DNA of 60,000 nt, taken from Takakia lepidozioides. Its lineage: Eukaryota; Streptophyta; Takakiopsida; Takakiales; Takakiaceae. This document shows positions 12,001 to 22,200 of this stretch, one piece after another. Positions within the stretch are counted from its first letter, which is position 1. Every line of letters begins with the position of its first letter. Under the pieces are notes generated by a model, which did not search any database, was not told the origin of the DNA, and saw only the letters and a list, made by a program, of their open reading frames with translations. Both the position numbers and the translations under genes were made by a program. The stretch is from assembly GCA_030704615.1 (NCBI GenBank), contig CM060732.1:59751053-59811052 (forward strand), read 5' to 3'.

Positions 12001-12964
12001 GGAACCTTCTTGCATGTTGCCATTGCTAATACCCAAGTAGCGCACCATGCGCTGCAACTCGGCTGCATACTCTGCTGCCTCCAGCCCCGTACGCATCTCC
12101 GGCTCCGACACCACCTCGAGCAGTGGCACACCTGCCCTGTTCAAATCCACCTGCCATTCCCACGAGTCAGACTCGGTTTCCACCCCAGTCTAGCAACCTG
12201 CAAAACCCTTCCCCCCTTTCTTTGCTCATGTCATTCTCTTACACAAATGAGAAGAGAGAAAGACGGGAGCTGGATACCTGCGAGGAAGAGGAGCCCGACA
12301 GCCCGTCACCACCGGCATGAATCAACTTGCCAGCATCTTCCTCGATATGGACTCTCGTAATTCCAAAACGTCGATGACCACCTCCAAATTCCACCGGAAG
12401 ATCAATGTCAATGTAACCACTGGTTGCTATAGGAATGTCGAACTGTGAAATTTGATAGCCTTTTGGAAGATCCGGATAGAAGTACTGCTTGCGGTCAAAC
12501 TTCGACCTCAGAGAAATTTGAGAATGAAGGGCGAGCCCCAGCCTCACAGCAAATTCTACTACTTTTTCGTTGAGAGCAGGGAGGGCTCCTGGAAGGCCCA
12601 TGCAAACGGGGCAGACATTCGCATTCGGCTTCCCGCCATACTCTGATGGGCAGGAGCAAAATGCCTTGGTAGCAGTGCCCAATTGCACATGCGTCTCTAT
12701 GCCTATCACCGCCTCGTACTCTAGTCCAGCTTCTGTTACAGCGTTGCTACTCTCCTTCGTAACAACACGGGACACGGAGCACGGCCTGTGCCTCGTGGTT
12801 GTAGACACGAAATGCAGACAACTTGTCAAGGGCAAGACCCGAAATGAGTTTCTCTGCAACTGTGGACGTAAGAAGGCCCCTGCTCCCTCCAACAACACGG
12901 ACAGCTCATGAGTTCTAGGACGCCATGCTCCCCGGGCCAATCCCAGGCAACGTGCAGACGCCAT
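9012..12964 (-). CDS. GATB: Glutamyl-tRNA(Gln) amidotransferase subunit B, organellar (GatB)
   Basis: GatB is the tRNA-binding and kinase subunit of GatCAB, which converts misacylated Glu-tRNA(Gln) to Gln-tRNA(Gln) in plastids and mitochondria. Eight exons on the minus strand are resolved: 12278-12964, 11941-12150, 11449-11589, 10953-11156, 10420-10617, 9769-9837, 9292-9408 and 9012-9086. They give 566 aa, close to plant homologues (about 550). Every exon is a multiple of three, so all seven introns are phase 0, each with GT/AG ends. Signatures are [10 protein letters not shown], the Cys motif [75 protein letters not shown] and [12 protein letters not shown]-terminal YqeY-like tail ends [12 protein letters not shown]. 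About 85 N-terminal residues before the catalytic core fit an organellar transit peptide. The ATG lies 116 bp from the duplicated block at 13080, so the two may share a bidirectional promoter. Confidence 0.95.
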
Positions 12965-13079
12965 AGCTCAGTTCAGCGCAGGCAGGACAAGCCTTAGGCC
13001 TCGAGGGTCACAAGTCGAAAACCAGGGCCCAAGCGACGGAACGAAAAGAACAACTGCGGCTGCAGTGAGGTTGCCTTGG

Positions 13080-13345
13080 GCTGTTTCAAGCACGGAGATG
13101 GCAGCGTGCACTGGCGCACTCAGGCGTGCACAGGGAGGGGCAACACCCAAAGCCCTGCCTTGTGTTTGCGCTGAATGGGCAGGAGGACTCACCTCATGCA
13201 GCAGATTAACGACCCAATTTCTGGAGCTGAATGGGGCGCCCATCTTACTGATGCCGGATCCACGATTCTTGCAAGGGAAGGCTGCGATGCCTCCCCAGCC
13301 TCCAAAGAAATCGAAGAAAGGTGTGAGACATGCAACTATTTCTTA
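13080..13345 (+). repeat. Duplicated block A, copy 2 (exon-like)
   Basis: This is the plus-strand counterpart of minus 6940-7180. The frame from about 13098 opens MAACTGALRRAQGG and ends PPKKSKKG at an AAAG/GTGTGAG donor-like site. It lies head to head with GatB and about 1.2 kb 5' of the PPR paralogue. Its position relative to the PPR copy matches copy 1, so it is part of the same segmental duplication. Confidence 0.6.
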
Positions 13346-13624
13346 GTTTTTGGGTTTCCAAGCTTCTTAGGATCGGAGCGATCCCTCCATGTTGTCCAAG
13401 TAAAAGGACTCGCATTTCTGTCGCAGTCCACTTTTTGGTCTGCAGGAATGTGAGCGTAATCGGCACCCGTGTCCCCCTTTCATCAGCTCCCTAAGTAAAA
13501 TTCCTGCATATTTGGAACTTCTGGTGTACTTCTCTTCCTTTCTTAAATTAACTGAGAGAGAAATAAGGTACTTGGGTGGCTTTCCGGCCCAGAACGGAGG
13601 GAAAGAGACGAAGATTGTTTTAAC

Positions 13625-14300
13625 TCTCAATAAGACTCAGGCAATAAGGAGTTTCTAAAAATCTATGTTATAGATGCAGGCCCAGAAATATTCAGTGTTC
13701 ACCTTTGGCAGGATTGCACTCTCCTTGGCACTGGTGGGACAACTGGTCGAGAGCTATCTCTATTGTTACCCAAGGATTTAGAGTTCCTGCGATGGAATTA
13801 TTCTTTTTACTTCGTGAAGCTTGTATGATGGTTTTGAAGTGGACGTTTGTCTCAATACTTTGATTAGAACCTTTGTCCGCTACAACCTGCCCGAGACTGA
13901 TTGATGGTCAAGTAGACACTAGCATTGAAGTTGGCTTGTTGAAAGCTTGCCCTGTTGTCTTGAAGCAATGCTTGTGGGAGCTTTTGTGGTTGTAGCCTGG
14001 TCTATCCGAGGCTGGGGTTCAAGCTATGGCTGCTCAGCTACCCACTTGTGGTTATCTCAGAATTGTCCAAGATCACTGGACTTCAGAGATATGTGCACAA
14101 AGGTGGTCCTGGGAATTGCGAGTCTGTCAACCCCTCCTTGGGTGGAAGCAGAGCTGGCTACCTGTACAGAAGTTCAGTTGCAATGTGGTGATGGGTTTTC
14201 TGTCAATGGATGCCCTGGGGCACCAGGCCAAGATTGCAACAGGTATTATTTTCACAACGATGCATGGGCTCCAACTCAAACTTCATGACATCAGGTCTCT
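13625..14300 (+). repeat. Duplicated block B, copy 2, plus short link block
   Basis: A short match (CTCAATAAGACTCAGGCA, 13626-13643) corresponds to minus 6611-6629. From about 13910 the sequence follows minus 5990-6345 closely, including CATTGAAGTTGGCTTG and TTGTAG followed by CCTGGTCT. The open frames at 13947-14430 lie across this block. The blocks keep the same order and similar spacing in both loci. Confidence 0.6.
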
Positions 14301-14536
14301 AGGTAGACAAAATAACAAAAATAAACTGTACCTATGTGTAATATATAGACCACATCATCTCTATCATGTCGATCCTTGGTATAAATCAAAATTTGAGCTT
14401 TGTTTAGCAAGGTATGATCACCTACAATGACCTACAAAAAGTAAATAACGACATTGGGGATCTGCAAAAGTGATAACCACAATAAACTACCTGTTTATAA
14501 GAAATGCTGATGTATTTCAGTCAAGCGGCATGCAGG

Positions 14537-16997
14537 ATGGCAGGGTTGAAACAGAGACAGATGTTTGTTGGACATTATACTGTCGACAGGTGTAACACCT
14601 CCACCATCAGCACTACTTTCAAAAGAAGACCAATAGAGGGAATCAACAAGAATTTAACGCGAACTTGTGGGGATGTGAGGATACTTTGTAAGTCTGGACG
14701 ACTCAAAGAGGCACTGCACATTTTGAACCAAGGAGTCTCTGGGGTAGACTCCAATACGTATGTCTGTCTCTTGCAGGAGTGCATCAACATGAAAGACCTA
14801 GCAGGCGGGAAGCAAGTACATGCCCACATTCTCGGAAGTGGCTTAAAGCCAAACATCTTTGTACAGAACACCCTTGTCAACATGTATGCCAAGTGTGGGA
14901 GCCTGGTGGAAGCACACAAAGTCTTTGATGAAATGCGTGAACGAACTTTGTTTACATGGTCTATGATGATAGGAGGATATGCAAAGCAGGGGTGTGGTAG
15001 GGCGGCTTTCGAGATCTATGAGCAAATGCAACGGGAAGGGGTGATGCCTGACAGGATCTTGTACACTTGTGTTCTCAATGCCTGTGTCAGCCTTGGAGCC
15101 CTGGAAAAGGGCAAGCAGGTCCATGCTGACTTCAACAAAAGTGGAATTGCACCAGATCTCATTTTGGAGAATATTCTTGTTGATATGTATGCCAAATGTG
15201 GGAGCATGAAGGATGCTCGTCAGGTTTTTGACAATATGGCACAACGAGATGTGGTCTCATGGAACACCATGATCGCAGGATATACCCAGCATGAATGTGG
15301 TAGGGAGGCTTTTGAGATCTATGAACAAATGCAATGCAAAGGGGTGGCACCAAACAGGGTCACATTCATTTGCGTTCTCAATGCGTGTGCCAGCCAGGGA
15401 GCCCTGGAGAAGGGCAGAGATATCCACTCTGACATGATTAAATCTGGTGTTCCGTCCTATATTAATTTGGAGACTGCCCTTGTGGATATGTATGCCAAAT
15501 GTGGGAGCATGAAGGATGCGCATGGAGTGTTTGAGAATATGGCTAAACGAAATGTGGTCTCATGGAACGCCATGATCTCAGGATATACCCAGCATGGGTG
15601 TGGTAGGGAGGCTCTTGAAATGTATGAGCAAATGTGTCAGGAAGCGGTGACACCCGACCTTGTAACGTTCACTTGCATTGTCAATGCATGTGCCGGCCTA
15701 GGATCTCTGGAAAAGGGCAAGAGAGTCCACGCTGACATCAGCAAAGGCAGAATTTCGCCAGATGTTATTCTGGACACTGCCCTTGTCGACATGTATGCCA
15801 AATGTGGGAGCATGAAGGACATGCATCAAGTGTTCAACACCATGACTGAGCGAAATGTGGTCTCTTGGAGTGTGGTGATTGCAGGATATGCCCAGTATGG
15901 GTATCATAAGGAGGCTTTGGAGATGTTTGAGCAAATGCAAGGAGAAGGTTTGACACCCAATATGTTCACCTTCACTTGCATTCTCAATGTATGTGCCAGC
16001 CAAGGAGCCCTGGAAAAGGGCAGGCAGGTCCATTCTGACATCAGCAAAAGTGGAAATGTTCCAGACATCATTCTGGAGACTGCTCTGGTGAACATGTATG
16101 CCAAAAGTGGGAGCATGAAGGATGCACATCAGGTGTTCAACCATATGACTCAAAGAGATGTGGTGTCATGGAGTGCTGTCATCGCAGGATATGCTCAGCA
16201 TGGGTGTGGTCGGAAGGTACTGAAGATCTATGAACAAATGCAACTAGAAGGCGTTAAGCCAAATTGTATCACCTTTACAGCCCTTTTCTCTGCATGTAGC
16301 CATTTGGGCCTAGTGGATGAAGGTCGTCACTACTTTGATTCCATGACTCAGGATCATGGCCTCACTCCTTCAGCAGAGCATTTTGGCTGCATGGTGGACC
16401 TTCTTGGCCGTGCAGGGCGATTGGATGAGGCAGAAGACTTTATTAACACAATGCCAATCAAACCAGAAGCTGGGGTGTGGAACACCTTGCTGGGTGCTTG
16501 CAGAATCCATGGCAATGTGGAGCTAGCAGAACGCGCAGCAAAATGCATTCTCAAGAGTGAACCTTAACGTGAAGAAACCCGTGTGCTGCTATCAAACACC
16601 TATGCTGCAGCTGGCATGTCCCTGAAAATAAAATGTTGAGAAGGTTATGGAGACAGCTGGCAGTTGGACGGTAAATCAATGTTGAGAATTCGTGGAGGAA
16701 GAGGTGTCAGAAAGAATCCGAAGCATGAATCGGCATGGACAATACTTCCACAAATTCCATCCACTCCATCCACAAATTCCAAGCTGTTTTACGGGGATGA
16801 ATGGGGCCAGCTGCATGGATGTCTTGCTTTGTGTTGCATGATGTGTAGAACTGAGCCACACTCTCTAGTTGCCAGCACAGTGAGAAGCTGGCCATGGCCT
16901 CTGGACTTTTATGAGTACACTGGCAGTTGCTGTATACAATGCCAACTATGGTCACCAGCACTTCCATGGTGGCGTTTGTTCTTGTGGAGATGACTGA
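14537..16997 (+). pseudogene. PPR (PLS) paralogue, truncated, with DYW relic
   Basis: This is a paralogue of the PPR gene at 3583-5817. By homology the start is the ATG at 14537-14539, in a GCATGCAGG-ATGG context shared with the intact gene and preceded by an acceptor-like TGTATTTCAG. It codes five 101-residue P-L-S triplets, one more than the intact copy, and stays open to the TAA at 16565-16567 (676 aa). That stop replaces the CAG in the SDPQH segment of the intact gene. Beyond it, homologous pieces persist in shifted frames: LLSNTYAAAG about 16585-16614, HSEKLAMASGLL at about 16876-16911, and VCSCGDD just before the TGA at 16995-16997. The E and DYW domains are therefore decayed and editing activity is not expected. 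The long intact PPR array could still make an RNA-binding protein. Confidence 0.85.
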
Positions 16998-19283
16998 CGA
17001 AACAAGCAAAATACAGGGAGTATATGTGCATCTCCACATGTGAGGGTGCCAAGGTTGTAATTTGTCATTATCTTCCAGGCAAGGAGTGAAGTTGAAAGAA
17101 CCAAGCTGCATCAGGAAGGTGTCAGCAATCAGAATGTTGGGCCCAAAGCTTTTAGTATACCCTCAGACTGACGGTTTAATTAACGACTGTCGTAATTTGT
17201 GGTAGTTTAGTTTTTTATTGTTCTTTTTGTGTTATTTACAGAAAGGGAACAGAGCCCAGCTTCTTATTATATGTTCTTATTAGAAAGGGAACAAGTCCAA
17301 CACCATGGCATGGCCGAGAGCAACGGAGGAAGGTCGGAATGAGCGAGAGAGGAGGTAGACAACGTGCGCAATGATAGGGGAACATGTGTGCAACAATAGG
17401 GAACGGAAGTGTGCAACAACAGGGGAACAAGTGCGCGTCCATAGGGTCACCTACGAAGGTAGAAGAAGCATGGATGATAAACTGACAGGGTCAGCTACGA
17501 AGGTAGAAGAAGAATGGATGAAAAACTGACAGGGAGCAGGGGCGGTTACCGCACATGCGACATGCATTTGCTTGCTAGGTCTAAGCCATGGCCTGATTAG
17601 CTCGCTCTTCTTGCTCGCCTCACGCAATTTACGACTTGTCCATCCAGCCTTCCCCTCCATTGCCTGCTGCACCACTCATTGCTTCTTCACGGTGGTTCAA
17701 GTGGTAGATCTACCCGTGTCTTTTCGTGCCTTCTGCGTTTTTCTCTTCCTGTCTGACTTTGGGCCCTTCTATATATTTTCTGTAATTTTCTGTCATTGTG
17801 TGCGCACCATTATGTATTGGTGGCGTTTTTCGTCTTCTCCTTGCCAGTTTCCAATTTTATTTTCTTGTCACTGTCTATAATCGACTTGTACTTTCTCCGG
17901 CTGGAAGAAAAGGCAGGATCCACACCGACGAATCTTGTTTTGTGTGTTTTTCCTCTGTCACGTTACGCAACCCCTTCTCTCCACCCACTCTCAATCTTTT
18001 CGTTCACCCCTTATAGCCGCTTGAAGGATCATTCTGACTATCTATCAGAAGAGAGGTATGGCTTTACCACTTCAATCACATTATATCCATATTCTCGTAC
18101 CTGAAGGATTTTGTTTCTGCTCAATTTCTACAGAGAATTAGGGATGCGGGGAGTTATGAATGATCCCAGTTTTGTCCATCATGTCTTAATTGTGTCTGAA
18201 AGTAGAGGATACACTCATAGGCATAACCATGAATTTTTATCCGATGCTGTTGAGACCAAGCCAGTAATTGTTGGCGAAGCGAAACCGAATTTTATGACAA
18301 TCTGGACTTCCTAGATGAGTGCCTGGCAAATTTCCCAAATCAATACTTGGCACATATAGAAAATGGAAAGTATATGGATTGTACTCATTTAGTGGAAAAA
18401 CCTTGATCAGAGAATGATAGGCAATATGGCCCACCCCTGCAGGGGGCAGTAGCAGTGAGGCGAAGTGGCTCTTAGTTGAGCCTTCAATGGCTGGAGTCTC
18501 CTCTCTGATAGGCAATAATTCAGAAGCAAGCTTATTCAATCTGGAATGTGTATTTGGTTACAATGCTTCAAAATGCCAGTGAAATCACTCATTAGGCAAT
18601 GCTGCTGCCTGATGTTGGAATATAATAGAATTTTATTTTTGCATCTCAGTGGACCTTATGTTTAGGATGGACATATTCCTGGAGTATTTGCTCAGCATGC
18701 ACTGCAAACCGGGATTGTCCACATTTCTTCAAGTTGGCACATAAATTCTCTCTCTCTAACATACTTAATTGGTTGTGGCCATTGGACTCCCGGCCATACT
18801 GAACCTAGTTTTTTCCCAAGTAAATCAGCTTTTGATGCTGATAATGTAGTCCTTGTCTTGATGCCCTCAATGGGTACGGTTACAGCTGGGGAATGGTCTA
18901 TGGTACCATGCCTCACCCCTTACAGGCAAGGCCTTACCCACATTTTAGCTGTGAAACATACAATTAGATCTAGGAGCTACTAAGAGGGAGAGACACTGTG
19001 ATCTAGCGGTGCAGCTTAGGAGGTAATTACTTTAGAAGTTGTTGAAACCCTGGAATTGTCCCAACCATATTGCGCCAACTCTAGTGCTTGCACCTTGAAC
19101 AAGCTTGTGTTTGATCATAGTCATAGTGCTACAGAGTAACATTCTTGCATTGCTGTAACGTCTGTCAAAAGCCAGGCATCAGGAATGTCTGCAAGTGGAA
19201 GCTCTATGTAGCTGTAACTGTCCCTCCTTTAAGATTTAAGACTGGTAATTCTGAGTAGACCGAATCTGCAATTATGGACACAC
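16998..19283. other. Intergenic and 5' region of the U2AF-like gene
   Basis: No complete gene is recognised. A 44-bp unit is tandemly duplicated at 17444-17487 and 17488-17531 with four mismatches. Pyrimidine-rich sequence from about 17600 may be 5' UTR or intron of the U2AF-like gene. An open frame at 18144-18316 (from MRGVMNDPSF) contains a donor-like CCA/GTAATT that would join in phase to an acceptor at about 19291. This makes it a candidate upstream coding exon, but the join is unverified. Confidence 0.4.
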
Positions 19284-22200
19284 ATGCAGGTGTCATGGCG
19301 CAGGGCAAGGCACATGCCATCTGTGCGGAATGGAGATGGTATTGCTAGGCTTGCTGGTGCCAGCCTGATGGAAAGATTAATTTCTGATGAAGTGAGCCCC
19401 CCAGCAGTATCAATCCTATATGAAGGGGGTTCTGAAACCATTGAGGTGGCCGAAGGTGTGGAAACTTCAGTTGCCAGTGCCCAGGTTGTTTCCGCTGTTT
19501 TAGATGTAGGCCATGCATCAAGCGCTGAAAAATCGGCACAAGGACTCGGCAGCAGGGACACTCACAGGTTGGGGAGTAAGGGAGTGAAGAGGAAGGCAGT
19601 GAACTCAGCAGACCCTGGAGGTGAGAAGATGATGGAATGACGTTTGTAGCAAGTGTAAAACGATCAATATATTATATATTAGGTACTGAGTGTATAGGGT
19701 ATATATCTTCTTTTGGGTACAGCACACAAGAGAGAGAATTGTACATAATATATTTGGATATAAAGGATGTTCTTTCAACCTTCTGTAAAACCTGGTTTCT
19801 AGATCACACTTGTGCTGATTTGCAGTACAATGTTGCTTTGGTGATTGCAGGTGATAGACTACTCACTCAGATAAGACCACCAGTGGTTGGTAGAAGTGGG
19901 GGAGATCGTGATAGTGCCAAGGCATCTGATAGGTCACAGAAGCGGAAGAGGTTGGATAGTGAGTCAAAGGCTGAGAGAAGTGCCACCGCAAATGAGGGAG
20001 GGCAGAGGGCACAAAGCATCAGACTGAAGGAGAGTGGCAAAGCAAGTGATAGGTTTGGAAGAGAACGAGAAAGCAAAGATGAGTGGTGCAGAAGGGTTGA
20101 AGATGGCAGCTCTGATGTGAAAAGAAATGGTGAAGGTATTATTGGTCAGACACACTCTATTCATGAGGAGAGGTTCCAGGCCTCTGATAGGGATGTGGAA
20201 AGTGTGCATGTGCAAAGTGGCTCCTTTTCAGAGGTTATTGAAATAAGAAGGGAGGAGTTGGTTGGGTCAGGGCTCACAGAAGTAAGGAAAGAGAGGGGGT
20301 TAGTGACAATCAGGTCTGTGATTGGGAGTATAGGAGCGGGGTGTGAAGGCATCACTGACGACAAATTTACAGAAGAGCATCATACTAATGTAGATAAACT
20401 GGCCTTGGAAACTACTTCAGCACACGGAGATGGCAGCAGAAGGGAGGTGAGGGAGAAGGAGAAGAAGGAGGATTGGAAGCGAGGCAGACTGGATGCCTTG
20501 AGAACAGAAGAGCAGCCAGTTATAAGGAAACCTCAACCAAAGAGGCTGAGAGATGAACCTAAAGGTGAGACGGACTACCAAGAGGATGTGGCACAGGCTG
20601 AGAGGGATCATGCAATAAAAAGGGGGGATGAGTTTGGGGTAAAGAGGAGTGAATCAAGAGAGGGTCGAAAGGACCCAAGGGATGTGAAAGAGGGTAGAGC
20701 TGATTTTAGAGATAGTAGACCTGAATTGAGAGGGAATTGGAATGAAGCAAGAGATGTCAGAATCAATTCAAGAGACAGGATTGAAGGCAGGGATATTAAG
20801 TGTGATATTGTGGACAGCAGGATTGAAGGAAGAGACAATGGATCTGGTTCTAAAGACTGCAGGCCTGGTTTAAGAGATACAAGAACTGGTGGGAAAGAGA
20901 GCAGAGTCGAGGTAAGAGATAAGCGAGCTACAGCTAGAGACAACAGACCTGAATTAAAGGAGGGCAGAAGTGAAATGAAAGAATTCGGAGTCTATCCCAG
21001 AGAGGGCAGATCGGAACTGAGAGATGGTCGGAGTGAAGCAAGAGATAGCCGAGGTGAATTAATGGACAATAAGAAGGGAGCAGGCAGTCGAGTCTATTCA
21101 AGAGAGACAAGACCCGAAGTGAGAGACAGCAATATCAATCTGAGAGTTAACAGGACAGATTGCAAAGATCAAAGAACTGAATTGAGAGATGGTAGGATGG
21201 AGGTGAAGGAAAGAGCAGGGTGGAGGGAGAGCAGTCTGGAAAAGAAAGACACTAGAGCTGATCCAAAAGACAGTAGGCATGATGTTCGAGTTCGAAATCA
21301 AGGCAGCTGTGAGGAGCTGAAGAACACCAATGAGAAGAGGAGGTGGAATACTAGTCTGGTGGGCCCACGGGACGGTGTAGAACATGAAGTTAAGTATGAT
21401 GAGGAGAGAAGACGGGGTAGAGAGGGGGGGGATAGCAAAGATTTGGGTAGTAGCGGGAGAGGGAATCTGCTTACAAGCCATGGTGAAGAGCTTTGCGTAA
21501 TGCACAGGGATGGTCGAAACAGTGAGCGCCCCTATGTACGGTGCACTGATCGTGGTAGGGGTCAAACTGACGAAGCATTGTATGGAAGAGATGGCCATCT
21601 AACTGAGAATGGCGATCACCAAGGAGGCAGGGGTCCTCCAACAAGGGTGGAGAGAGTGAAAGGGCCCAGTTATGGAAGCCAAGAAGCCCAGCAGGGAAGA
21701 GAGGCAACGGAAGGAGTTCCCAGAGACCCACCTTACGATGGGAGGAAAATTGAAAGTGAGTACAATATGGTGAAAGATCAGGGACGAGCTATGAAGAACT
21801 TGAATAAGGAAAAAGGGTTTACCCGGAGATCAAGAACTGTTGATGAAGGCCGATTATCACCTGATAAGATAGCTCCAGAGCATGAGCCACGAGTAGCAGA
21901 TGAGAGATGCAGTGATATAGGGGACGTTGAGGTAGTTGTGACCTACGAATCAGGAAACAAGCCTAGAGATAACGAGGCTACCAGTGGTAGAATAAGCAGC
22001 AAGTCAGAGAAGGAGACCTTGAAGTTGGAGGAAAAAGGAGAGAGCGTGGACTATCTGGATGATAGAAAAGGGGCGAAGAATACAAGGAAATGTGATGGTG
22101 AGAAAAGATTGGCAAGGTCTGGAGTAAGCAGCCAAAAGGAGTCAACCTCTGTTAAGGCTGAGAAGAGGGGTGGAAAGAATGAACTGAAGCCTTCGAGTCA

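Noticed and set aside
11857-12360. 167-codon plus frame
   Set aside because: It is antisense to GatB exon 2 and its introns, and the GatB reading is supported residue by residue.
13367-13630. 87-codon minus frame upstream of GatB
   Set aside because: It overlaps the duplicated block and its flank without conservation in the other copy and has no motif.
16565-16567. U-to-C RNA editing could remove the TAA in the PPR paralogue
   Set aside because: Such editing is organellar, this is a nuclear gene, and further frameshifts downstream break the DYW domain anyway.
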